The position numbers were made by a program, and so were the translations under genes. The notes beneath the pieces were generated by a model. The model did no database searches and had not been told where the DNA came from. It worked only from the letters and a program-made list of their open reading frames with translations. A DNA stretch of 64,000 nucleotides, taken from Orobanche coerulescens (Eukaryota; Streptophyta; Magnoliopsida; Lamiales; Orobanchaceae). The first letter of the stretch is position 1. Each line of letters opens with the position of its first letter. The stretch is from positions 202,201,096 to 202,265,095 of the forward strand of contig CM065802.1 in assembly GCA_033398695.1 (NCBI GenBank), written 5' to 3'. Positions 31,701 through 43,081 of the stretch are shown here, piece by piece.

Positions 31701-34700
31701 TGTAACACCCCCAATCCGCTCAGGGATATTACACGCCGTAGAACCTTTCCTCAAGGTTCTACCAGGCTGGTAACAAAACCGAACAACTCAGCAACGCCTT
31801 TAAGGCTAAAATGACTCAGTAGACCGATTTGGTCTTTCAATAAATACATACAACTCAATTACAATACATGCCCACACAGGGGTCGAATACAACACATTCC
31901 CGTACAACGGGGAAAGAATACTGCAACGGAAATAAAATACAACTAAACCAAAGACATCATACGGATCCTCGTGTGATTAGTATCGTTCATCTTTCATCAT
32001 CCTTCGTGCCGACCCTGTGTTATGCTCCCAAACCTGAATGCAAAAACAGACATCCACCCCCCGAATACTCGGGGGTTAGCAAAACTCCACTGTTTTGCTA
32101 GTGCAAGAACAAAGTGCAAATACGAGCCATACAATACAAGTTCCAAGAACAATAATAACCAGGAAACCTCAAAGATCCAAACGTAACGAAAAGTACTTCC
32201 CGAGTCAAGAGTTTGGTAAAACATTCTAAAACCGAAAGGTCACAAATCAAGGGAAACAATTTATAAAACGGTTCAAAATGCCATCGAGAGTTTTGATAGA
32301 AAACAATTTAGGATTATCGAATCCCTATCTTTCCAAAATCAATAGGGGTCACAACCCAAAGGTTTGTTTTCACAATTGAAACCAACAACAACACGCAAGG
32401 TTAAAACCCACGTCACGTGTCCTCGACGGACATAAAATACACACGCACCCGTGAAGTTTCACTCGTGAATCCATGGCAAAACCATTAGACTCCCTCTGTG
32501 GCCCCGTGGAACCCTCCCTAGGTGAGCAAACACATTCCCAAAACATAAGCAACCGCACTCATGAATCCAGGGCTATACCATTGGACTCCCTCCGCGATCC
32601 TGTCGGACCCTCCCGAGGTGAGCGAAATACAATCACAAAATACACACGTAGCGGTGATGTTTCACTCATTAATCTAGGGCTATACCATTGGACTCCCTCC
32701 GTGTCCCCGTCGAACCCTCCCGAGGTGAGCAAACACATTCACAAAACATACACACGTACTCGCATCGCCTAGGACCGGGACGAAGCCACAAATCCTACTC
32801 GAGGCCCCGTCGGACCCTCCCGAGCTGGCTAGTGAAATACTCAAGCACCACATGTCACCTCGGACCGGGATGAAGCCACGAATCCCACTCGAGGCCCCTT
32901 CGGACCCTCCCGAGCTGGCCGCGAAATAATCAAGCACAAGTAACATATCACACCCAGGATATCCAAACAATTCGCCAAGAGGCATCAAACACTTAGCAAA
33001 ACACCACGCCAAACCATAACGCACCGAAAAGAGATAATATATGTACACACGCATTATCAAGCGCAACATCAACACCAAACATATCCATAAGATTCACATA
33101 CTCGTTCACGAAACACACCAATCACAAAACACACACGGTTTTGAAAGAGGGCCTTTAACAAGGCTAACCAAATCTTTTGAAAACTCATTTCAAACAAACA
33201 AACAAACAAACACACCAAGACGATCACCAATCATCATATCCACAAAACAAGAATAGTATGGACAAGGTACTTGCCTCGAATAAGAACAACGTGGAGAATC
33301 GACCGAAGTAGGTTGGCACGAACCGACTACGAACCCGCCGACTCCACCGAATGCCAACTCGTGATAATAAACTACGAAGGACAATAACAACATTGAAATG
33401 AATTCCATAACATGACTTAAAGCATTTGAATTCAAAGAACAAATGACGAAAGTTCAAGTGTTTCCCCCAAAACAGTCAAGAACACGATTCGTCCCGTCAA
33501 AACACGAAAATGGAAATCCAAATCGAAATATGGATATACAATCCATAGGATATATTTAACAACATCATTTAACAACAATCGATCCATCAGAAACGGATGT
33601 AAAACGAGATCGAGAACAAATCCCCCAAAAAGTCGATTCGAAGGAAATCAAGAAATATACTTCGATTCGACGAAGAACAATGGATTAAATGATGTCAAAC
33701 ACAAGAATACTACCAAGATTAATCATACCCATCATGAATTAATCAACAATACGGAATGAATTGGACAAAAACGCAAAAATCCCAAAATTCAAGAAACTAG
33801 GGTTCTAAAAAGATATTACCTTGATTCGCTGGATCAAAGGATGATATAGGATGATCAATCAATGATATGAACTCAATAACTTCGTGGATTTGTTGTTCAA
33901 CAACATGGCTTCAAGATCCCCAAGGCTCCAGCCGCGGAAGAGAAAGAGAGAAATGGGAAAAATGACCGAAACTGGACTGCTCTGCCACATTTATACTGGG
34001 CCGGACTAGCGTGCGCTAGGCTGCCGAGCTAGCGTGCGCTATCGGCCCAGGACGCAATCCAGAGACCTCCTGAACTAGACTGCTCGGCCAGGTAGCGTGC
34101 GCAGCCTTCCGGCCGTAGCGTGCGCTACCTGCCGGTCGTAGCGTGCGCAGTGTCCGACAGTAGCGTGCGCTATCTGCCGATCCACCAGAGTCCAGAGCCT
34201 CACTGCCCCTACCGCCCAGCCCGATAGCGTACGCTGGGCCGGCCGATAGCGTGCGCTACACCTGCCGGTTAGCGCGCGCAGCCTTCCGGCCGTAGCGTGC
34301 GCTACGCCGGTTCCTGCCGTGCCTGTCCGGCCAGTGCCCAGCACTTCCGACCGTGCCTGCCGCACCTGTCCGGCCAGTGCTCAGCCGTCATGTTCCGACG
34401 ACTCGGTTTCCAAAAACGTACGGAACGAACATGACGAAAAGTTTGCGGACAACATCAACGACCCGAAATGAAAACATAATGCAATAATTAATCATACGCG
34501 ACCAAGAAAAGGGTCGAGACAACAAATACAGATACGGATACCCAAAACTTTGGGTAAATTACAAAATGGCCCAAAACGCCCGGAAATCACGATACGTGAG
34601 CGAATAACCAAACTGAAGTTCACAACACGTCTAACAAAGTTAAACGGACTTACGGGAAACTCGAAACAGCAGTTTCGAACGAGATTCGCAAGAATCGAAC

Positions 34701-34882
34701 CCAAGTGCGGAAAAGTCGCCAAAAAGCATGGAACTCAACAAAACGACACCGAAACGAACTTGGATGACGAAAACTGCAGAATTAATCATTCTCGGAATGA
34801 CGAAAAGGTCATGATCGAGTCGTCAAAACGGACTTCTGCCGAAAAAAAGAAATTACTGGAAATCGAGATTACGGTTATTACA
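31701..34882 (-). repeat. Array LTR B (shared middle LTR)
   Basis: 3182 bp. It serves as the 5' LTR of the left internal region (PBS at 31685-31696) and as the 3' LTR of the right one (PPT at 34883-34899). Its right terminus reads GTTATTACA rather than GGTATTACA. Minisatellite at about 32455-32915, TATA at 33995-33989. Confidence 0.92.
34007..34304. repeat. Palindrome cluster in LTR B (TAGCGTGCGCTA, 10 copies)
   Basis: Ten copies or near copies from 34007 to 34304. Compared with LTR A there is one additional unit near 34117-34145, so copy number varies between LTRs of one array. Confidence 0.88.
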
Positions 34883-34899
34883 CACTACCCTCCTTAAAA
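34883..34899 (-). promoter_or_regulatory. Array element 2 polypurine tract
   Basis: The minus strand reads TTTTAAGGAGGGTAGTG directly before LTR B. Confidence 0.75.
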
Positions 34900-37537
34900 G
34901 AAGTTTCGTCCGGAAACTTAAAACAAGTAGGGAGAAGGAATATCCCGCCAGGAAAACTCAACGAGATACACAAGAAACACGTAACTTACGCCCATCGGCG
35001 AAACGTTACAAGCAACGCAAAGGAATATACGGCGTGAGAACAAGCTCCACGGCGACCAACACAACGACGCCGTTAGGGATATAATAAAACCAACAAATGA
35101 CAAGCGTCACCAAATGGATAATATAGTCAAGTCAATTATCCGAACAATCACAAAACACAACGAACGAAAATCAATATGATTAACCGACCCAACGGCACAT
35201 CAATCAAAACGCGAGCCAATCGCTGAACAAATACGGAATTCCACCGCCCAAGGGTTGGAAGATCGAAAACGAGACCAATTTCCCGAACTTAAGGGAATTA
35301 CGAAGGAGTCTGGATGCTCAACAATCACGAAACGAAGGAGTCTGGATGCTCAACCGACAACTCCGAGGTTCGCATCTCGACTCGATATAAAACATGATCC
35401 GGTGAAAACAACAAGATGTGCACTCACATAAGATCAACAGGAAAGGGAATAGCAATTGAAAAGTCACAACGACAAACGAGTTATTCTGAAACAATACCAC
35501 ACTCGTTTGATCAACAAAAGCAAGGGGCATAACAAGCTCAGAAAATGTCAACGAACATAAACGAGTCGACAAAGTCGAAAATACAGAAGTTCAAAATCCG
35601 ATCCACTTCGAATAGAAGAGTTAATAGAACCAAATGATGTCACTTCCGAACAAGGTTCACAAGAATCGAACCGAACTCGGAAAAGTCACAGCGATAACCA
35701 GATCGACCCAAAACAAGATCACAGCTCGTATGAACGATGAAACCGAAATACAAAACAAGTTCAAAAAGTATCAACGAACACGAGCGAGTCGATAGAATTG
35801 AGAAAGAGAAAATGCAGAAGCCAAAAATAATACGACTATTATATTCGACCTCTTCTAAAAGAAGTGTCGTCCCCGGAACTCACAACAACGAAATCAAGGT
35901 GACGACACAACAAGCAACCGACATAAACATCCTTCAAAGGCCTCTCAAAGCCGATTCTGATGACTGTGCTAAGCGGGAACTCCGGAAGTCTCGGTAACCA
36001 ATTCGCAAAACTGAATTCTGTGTCCCTCGAGTCCACACTTGAAATGTGTTACTGACGAGAAGGATAATTTGTACGTGCATGCCCCCGGCACACCATGGTT
36101 GAAACACCTCGGCTCGGCATACCGAATATACAAATGCTAGATACAATGGAACATAACATCACAAAACAACAAACCGGGGATGCCAACTTGGCATAACATA
36201 TCAACACATACTAAAATCACAACAACCACGACATCGTTCGACGATTACAACGGCCCGAATGATAGCCAGCACACAAACACAAAACATCATGAAACAATCA
36301 CAGATGTACACAATCATATAAACCCAAGCTCTAACAGCTCGCACAGGTGCGATAGCACGCAAATTATCACGAAACGACAACATTAAAGATCAACATCACA
36401 CCTCTCACAGAGGGCTAACGTAAAAAATGCGTGGCAACGACTCAACGCTCATGCCACCAATTCAATCATATTCGGAAGTTAACATTATAACAACAAAGCA
36501 AACATCATACATACATTCCCAAACCGCAAACGAGAATTGATAGGTTTTTTAGAAAAATGAAAACCACCTTTTGAAAATAATTTTGAAAACACCGATTGAT
36601 CTTGAGTATCACCTTTCAAAAATTAGTACAAACACCATTATCGAGACTTTGAAAACCATCTTGCGTTTGATAAAATGAGGACACTTTCCTTTTAGTGAAA
36701 ACTTTCAGAAATATTCGACCCTCGGGTCTAAGTATAAGTGTTTCTAAAACATCGAAAATATCTCAAAACATTTTGGTCCTCGAGGTAAAAGAATTTTGAA
36801 ACATGTTGTGGCACCTTGGATGTACCACGAGAAAATAATTCACTTTAAAAGTACGTCTCGAAATTTATTTTCTAAGATACTCAAGGTTTTCAAAGATAAT
36901 TCAATGGGCTAGAAGGCCCAAAAATTTCAGGTAATTACACGAAACATTATAGCGTCGTGGGTCCCGCGCCAGAACCCACCAGGCTAAAAGCCATTTACAA
37001 AAATGCCAAAAAGGCCGATGACGGTAATGTTTCAAAAACTCACAAAAGCCATTTACAAAATACTAAATACCTTCATAAGAATTTCGCCAAAACGATCAAG
37101 GCCATAATGCCAAAAACTCGGTTAAGGGAATCGGTTTTCGAAATAAAACTCAGTCGATAAAATACCGAAAGCCATTACAAAAGAACTCACGCAGCGGATA
37201 AAAGAAATACAATTCAACATGCACAATCCAGCAACACTACTCCTCATATGAACGAAATATGAGAGTCAAATAACCACATATCAAGAAATCAAAATCCATA
37301 AGAGGATTCCGTCAATTAACACATAATCATACCAGTAGCTCGCATCAGACGAGGCACAAACACAAAGAAGTGAGACTTACATCCACAGGTCGCACGAAGA
37401 TGATGATCGCCCCACGATACTAATTACGACCAACAAACTCAGACGACGCGTCGCGACACGACTCAGTCAGACAAAATCCGACGAGACAAAACTCAACAGA
37501 CACCACTGACCCGAAAGCCTAGGTTTCCACAACCTAA

Positions 37538-37549
37538 GCTCTAATACCA
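37538..37549 (-). promoter_or_regulatory. Array element 2 primer binding site
   Basis: The minus strand reads TGGTATTAGAGC, one C-to-T difference from the iMet site in element 1, four bases from the LTR C end. Confidence 0.88.
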
Positions 37550-37553
37550 TTTA

Positions 37554-40500
37554 TGTAACACCCCAAATCCGCTCAGGGATATTACACGCCGTAGAACCTT
37601 TCCTCAAGGTTCTACCAGGCTGGTAACAAAACCGAACAACTCAGCAACGCCTTTAAGGCTAAAATGACTCAATAGACCGATTTGGTCTTTCAATAAATAC
37701 ATATAACTCAATTACAATACATGCCCACGCAGGGGTCGAATACAACACACTCCCGTACAACGGGGAAAGAATACTGCAGCGGAAATAAAATACAACTAAA
37801 CCAAAGACATCATACGGATCCTCGTGTGATTAGTATCGTTCATCTTTCATCATTCTTCGTGTCGGGCCTGTGTTATGCTCCCAAACCTGAATGCAAAAAC
37901 AGACATCCACTCCCTGAATACTCGGGGGTTAGCAAAACTCCACTGTTTTGCTAGTGCAAGAACAAAGTGCAAATAAGAGCCATACAATACAAGTTCCAAG
38001 AAGAATAATAACCAGGAAACCACAAAGATCCAAACGTAACGAAAAGTACTTCCCGAGGCAAGAGTTTGGTAAAACATTCTAAAACCGAAAGGCCACAAAT
38101 CAAGGGAAAACAATTTATAAAACGGTTCAAAATGCCATCGAGAGTTTTAATAGAAAACAATTTAGGATTACCGAATCCTTATCTTTCCAAAATCAATAGG
38201 GGTCACAGCCCAAAGGTTTGTTTTCACAATTGAAACCAACAACAATACGCAAGGTTAAAACCCACGTCACGCGTCCTCGACGGACATAAAATACACACGC
38301 ACCCGTGAAGTTTCACTCGTGAATCCAGGGCAAAACCATTGGACTCCCTCCGTGGCCCCGTCTAACCCTCCCGAGGTGAGCAAACACATTCACAAAACAT
38401 AGGCAACCGCACTTGTGAATCCAGGGCTATACCATTGGACTCCCTCCGTGATCCCGTCGGACCCTCCCGAGGTGAGCGAAATACAATCACAAAATATACA
38501 CACGTAGCGGTGAAGTTTCACTCGTGAATCCAGGGCTATACCATTGGACTCCATCCGTGGCCCCGTCGAACCCTCCCGAGGTGAGCAAACACATTCACAA
38601 AACATACACACGTACTCGCATCACCTAGGACCGGGACGAAGCCACAAATCCCACTCGAGGCCCCGTCGGACCCTTCCGAGCTGGCTAGCGAAATACTCAA
38701 GCACCAAACGTCACCTAGGACTGGGACGAAGCCACGAATCCCACTCGAGGCCCCGTCGGACCCTCCCGAGCTGGCCGCGAAATAATCAAGCACAAGTAAC
38801 ATATCACACCAAGGATATCCAAACAATTCGCCAAGAGGCATCAAACAGTTAGCAAAACACCACGTTAAACCATAACGCACCGAAAAGAGATAATATATGT
38901 ACACATGCATTATCAAGCGCAACATCAACACCAAACATATCCATAAGATTCACATACTCGTTCACAAAACACACCAAACACAAAACACACGGTTTTGAAA
39001 TAGGGCCTTTAACAAGGCTAACCAAATCTTTTGAAAACTCATTTCAAACAAACAAACAAACACACCAAGACGATCACCAATCATCATATCCACAAAACAA
39101 GAATAGTATGGACAAGCTACTTGCCTCGAATAAGAACAACGTGGAGAATCGACCGAAGTAGGTTGGCACGAACCGACTACGAACCCGCCAACTCCACCGA
39201 ACACCAACTCGTGATAATAAACTAAGAAGGACAATAAAAACAATGAAATGAATTCCATAACACGACTTAAAGCCGTTGAATTCAAAGAACAAATGACGAA
39301 AGTTCAAGTGTTTCCCCCAAAACGGTCAAGAACACGATTCGTCCCGTCAAAACACGAAAATGGAAATCCAAATCGAAATATGGATATACAATCCATAGGA
39401 TATGTTTAACAACATCATTTAACAACAATCGATCCATCGAAAATAGATGGAAAACGAGATCGAGAACAAATCCCCCAAAAAGTCGATTCGAAGGAAATCA
39501 AGAAATATACTTCGATTCGACGAAGAACAATAGATTAAATGATGTCAAACACAATAATACTACCAAGATTAATCATACCCATCATGAATTAATCAACAAT
39601 ACGGAACGAATCGGGCAAAAACGCAAAAACCCCAAAATTCAAGAAACTGGGGTTCTAAGAAGATATTACCTTGATTCGCTGGATCAAAGGATGATATAGG
39701 ATGATCAATCAATGATATGAACTCAATAACTTTGTGGATTTGTTGTTCAACAACATGGCTTCAAGATCCCCAAGGCTCCAGCCGCGGAAGAGAAAGAGAG
39801 AAATGGGAAAAATGACCGAAACTGGACTGCTCTGCCACATTTATATTGGGCCGGACTAGCGTGCGCTAGGCTGCCGAGCTAGCGTGCGCTATCGGCCCAG
39901 GCCGCAATCCAGAGACCTCCTGGACTAGACTGCTCGGCCAGGTAGCATGCGCAGCCTTCCGGTCGTAGCGTGCGCAGTGTCCGATAGTAGCGTGCCTAAC
40001 TGCCGATCCACCAGAGTCCAGAGCCTCACTGCCCCTACTGCCCAGCCCGATAGCATACGCTGGGCCAGTCGATAGCGTGCGCTACACCTGCTGGTTAGCG
40101 TGCGCTACACCTGCCGGTTAGCGCGCGCAGCCTTCCGGCCGTAGCGTGCGCTACGCCGGTTCCTGCCGTGCTCGCCGCGGCCAAGGCCAGACGCCGACCG
40201 TGCTCGCGCCGCTCGGCCGGCTCAGCCGCCATGATCCGACTCGATTTCAAAACGCATTTTAACGAACACGACGAAAAGTTCGCAGACAACATCAACGACC
40301 CGAAATGAAGACATAATGCAATAATTATTCATACGCGACCAAGAAAAGGGTTGAGAGAACAAATACAGATACGGATACCCATAACTTTGGGTAAATTACA
40401 AAATGGCCCAAAATGCCCGAAAATCACGATACGTGATCGAATAACCAAACCGAAGTTCACAACACGTCTAACAAAGTTAAATGGACTTACAGGAAACTCG

Positions 40501-40719
40501 AAACAGCAGTTTCGAACGAGATTTGCAAAAATCGAACCCAAGTGCGGAAAAGTCGCCAAAAAGTACGGAACTCAACAAAACGACACCGAAACGAACTCGG
40601 ATGACAAAAACTGCAGAATTAATCATTCTCGGAATGATGAAACGGTCATGAGCGAGTCGTCAAAATGGACTTCTGCTGAAAGAAAGAAATTACCGGAAAT
40701 CGAGATTATGGGTATTACA
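37554..40719 (-). repeat. Array LTR C (5' LTR of the right element)
   Basis: 3166 bp. It starts TGTAACACCCCAAATCC and ends GGTATTACA, next to the CTTAG duplication. Minisatellite at about 38315-38775. Confidence 0.92.
39857..40153. repeat. Palindrome cluster in LTR C (TAGCGTGCGCTA, about 10 copies)
   Basis: About ten copies from 39857 to 40153. One is degenerate (tagcgtgcctaa), and a GGTTAGCGTGCGCTACACCTGC unit is duplicated near 40090-40115 relative to LTR A. The sequence after it (40155-40260) also differs from LTRs A and B. Confidence 0.85.
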
Positions 40720-40724
40720 CTTAG
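40720..40724. repeat. Gypsy-array target-site duplication, right copy (CTTAG)
   Basis: Perfect match to 25785-25789. Confidence 0.93.
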
Positions 40725-40774
40725 ACATGTGGTTACTGCTTGCAAGTGTCATAGTTGTGCCTATTTTCCAAGAA

Positions 40775-40779
40775 ATACC
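40775..40779. repeat. Tekay target-site duplication, left copy (ATACC)
   Basis: ATACC is repeated at 49783-49787. Confidence 0.93.
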
Positions 40780-41303
40780 TGTAATATCCGTACTTTTTAT
40801 TTTTGGTAAATTCCGTTTTTGGTGTATGTTTAGTTTGGACGACCCGCTTGTCACTGTTTTAGGATTCTGAATCTATATTGTTCTTTGAGTTTTTCCATTT
40901 GGACGAGTTTCGGTGATGTTTTTGCGTATTTTCATTTCGAACTATGTTTTATCGCATATACGCTCGATTCTCGTAAAACTCATTCGATGTCATTATTTCT
41001 CTGTTTCTATGAGTTCATTTGGATGAGTTGCTCGTGTTGTGAGTTTCGGACTGTTAATCTGACGTCGTGCCTTGAATTTTCGGATGTTTGGGCCATTTTG
41101 TAATTTCTTAAGAGTTTAGGGTGCCTTTACCCTCCTTGTCATATGTTGGACTCCTCGGCAGTTGGAGGTGCATTCTCTTTCGACACTCAGCTTCGTTGTT
41201 ATGAAAACCTCGTATTTACACTTTTGGTTCTATCTTTGGGTTGTGTTTCGTCGTTGTATTGACTGTGCAGAATGTAGTGTTCAGAACTGGGAACTGCTGC
41301 ATG

Positions 41304-41449
41304 CATAACGTACGTTATGCATGATCCATAACGTACGTTATGGCCTTCGCAGTTTAGTGCAGGCTGTCTGTTACGTACGTTAACCAGTGTTGGGTTACGT
41401 ACGTAACCATCATAACGTACGTTAACAGCTTGTGTTAACGTACGTAACG
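41304..41449. repeat. Cluster of six ACGTACGT palindromes, Tekay 5' LTR
   Basis: ACGTACGT occurs at 41308, 41331, 41373, 41397, 41415 and 41438, mostly inside TAACGTACGTTA. Two copies are damaged in the 3' LTR (acgtacAt and acgtaTgt), both by changes at CpG. Confidence 0.93.
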
Positions 41450-42084
41450 CGCTGTCGGGCCTTTTAATTCCTGACTTATCCTCAGTCGTCTCATTTCATT
41501 CCTTTTCTTCCCCTCTCGCGACGTGAGTTTCCGTTGAGCGATTTGGAACGATTCATCCAGTGCAATCCGTAGAAACCCTCTGGAGGTTGATTATTGTGTT
41601 CCAAGAAAGGTTAATCATCATCATTCTCCGTCCGAATCGAGGTATACTTCGTTGAACCCTAGTTTTTGGGGATTTCGGGATTTTGGCATAATTCTTTCCT
41701 TAATCCGATTTAGCCTTGACGAATTGTTAGATTACGATTGTGTAGTCGTGAATCCCTTGTTTCCATTATCGTTTAACGAATTTAACCTCGTAGTTTCTCC
41801 ATTGTTAGATTATAACCGTCTTGGACTTCGTAATGACCGACAAATTGTTCCATCGGGTAGAATTAGGATTAATTCTCACCTTTCCGCATTATTGAGACTT
41901 GTTGTATACCGTTATTGTGTTAGGAACGGATTTGGGAGGATTGTTCGGACCGAAACCTATTCTTTCGTCGTTTCCTTTGTTTCGTCTTATTCAAGGAAAG
42001 TACATGTATTACATTCCGTTATGTGTGTATGATTTTGATGCGAATGATGTAAATGGTATTATTGGACGAATGTGATCGTTGCTC

Positions 42085-42300
42085 TTCCACCTGGGGATGG
42101 CATGTGGCCTCTGGGGGCCGATACTAATGGGTACGGCCATTGAAGTGGACATGGGTGCGTGTATTGATGTTCTTCCACCTGGGGACGGTTCGACGGGACC
42201 TCTGGGGGCCGATACTAATGGGTACGGCCGCGGAAGTGGTTTCTCACCTGGGGATAGTTCGACGGGACCTATGGGGACCGATACTAATGGGTACGGTCGC
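42085..42300. repeat. Minisatellite in the Tekay 5' LTR
   Basis: Three units share CACCTGGGGAYGGTTCGACG and GGGCCGATACTAATGGGTACGG, the first lacking the ttcgacgg part. It is repeated at 49045-49260 in the 3' LTR. The core resembles the array minisatellite in reverse complement. Confidence 0.82.
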
Positions 42301-42826
42301 GAGTTACCAAGTGTGTATGGTTTTGGTGCGGAAACTTGTGGATATACTGTTTTTAAATGAAAATGTGATATTCCGGAATATTGATTCCAAATGTTTTTCC
42401 TAAATGGTATGTTTGAGTTGAATCTCGTATGTATATAATGTTGTGTAATTGTGTACTTGCACTAGCTATTCGAATGCTAACCCCTTAAATGGGGGAAATG
42501 CGTCTTATGCATTTCAGGTACTGTTCGAGCTGAGGAGCCGGCACCGGATGTGCACGCAAAGGATGGACTGGCATGATGATGAGGCTCGAGTCCATTTTAT
42601 TTTTCTTTATTGGTTTATGTCCCCTGCGTGGGCAATGGATTTACTGTGGTTACATTTTTCGTTACTGAATTAAAATGTTTTGGCCGAGGCCACGGCCCTA
42701 TTTTACTTGATGATTGTGTCTTATGGGATTTCATATTCAGTTGGTGTGTTATGTGTTAGCCTGGTAAACCTCGTGGAGGTTCTACGGCGTGTAATGTCCC
42801 ATTTGGGATTTGGGGTGTTACATTTA

Positions 42827-42838
42827 TGGTATCGGAGC
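42827..42838 (+). promoter_or_regulatory. Tekay primer binding site
   Basis: TGGTATCGGAGC four bases after the LTR, one base from the canonical iMet site. Confidence 0.9.
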
Positions 42839-43081
42839 CTTAGGTTTTGAATGCCTAGGCTGTCGGTTAATATTGGGTCTGTCGATTGCGTCGTTAGAGT
42901 CAGTCATTGAGCCTAATATCATCATTATACCGTCTTTTCGTGCGACCCGTGGCTGTAAGTCTCCTCGAACTCTTATACTTTTATAATTCGTTTTCTTGTG
43001 TTGTCCGGAATTGAGAATTGTGATACCAACCTTGTAGATTATGAATCTTTCTGATCTTGTTCTTTTCATATTTTCTTCAGT
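42839..43081 (+). other. Tekay leader
   Basis: A 243-bp noncoding leader between the PBS and the gag ATG. Its first bases (TTAGGTTTTG...GCTGTCGG) resemble the sequence after the array PBS. Confidence 0.6.

Larger units (their letters stand above)
34883..37553 (-). mobile_element. Array internal region 2, noncoding
   Basis: 2671 bp, colinear with internal region 1 and likewise without coding domains. It carries an internal deletion relative to region 1 near 35330-35360, where the cgaaggagtctggatgctcaa text is repeated and about 125 bases are missing. This looks like a repeat-mediated deletion. Confidence 0.85.
25790..40719 (-). mobile_element. Tandem noncoding gypsy array: LTR-internal-LTR-internal-LTR
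   Basis: Three LTRs (25790-28949, 31701-34882, 37554-40719; about 3.16-3.18 kb each) enclose two internal regions of 2.75 and 2.67 kb. Each LTR reads TGTAACACCCC...GGTATTACA (or TTATTACA) on the plus strand. A tRNA-iMet PBS complement precedes the second and third LTR, and a PPT follows the first and second. A single CTTAG duplication flanks the whole 14.93-kb unit, so it behaves as one insertion. No gag-pol is present, so this is a large noncoding (LARD-type) derivative. The Tekay element next door shares its termini, PBS context and LTR architecture and could be the autonomous partner (inference). Confidence 0.93.
40720..40779 (+). pseudogene. KEA: KEA exon 1, middle piece
   Basis: Sixty bases between the two retrotransposons read, in the KEA frame, L-D-M-W-L-L-L-A-S-V-I-V-V-P-I-F-Q-E and then the ATACC target of the Tekay insertion. 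This is the first membrane segment of the KEA antiporter domain. Confidence 0.9.
40780..42822 (+). repeat. Tekay 5' LTR
   Basis: 2043 bp, TGTAATATCC...GGGGTGTTACA. It contains six ACGTACGT palindromes (41304-41449), a TATA-like TTTTAAT near 41462, a CT-rich segment (41490-41520) and a minisatellite (42085-42300). No gene: ORFs in it are repeated in the 3' LTR and are by-products. Confidence 0.95.

Noticed and set aside
41304..41449. ACGTACGT cluster explained as a simple microsatellite
   Set aside because: The units are separated by 10-34 bases of unrelated sequence and mostly keep TA ends (TAACGTACGTTA), so slippage of a simple (ACGT)n run does not explain them.
42079..42403. Overlapping ORFs in the Tekay LTR with repeated GADTNGYGR-like units, also at 49039-49363
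   Set aside because: They are translations of the LTR minisatellite, present in both LTRs, with no evidence of coding.
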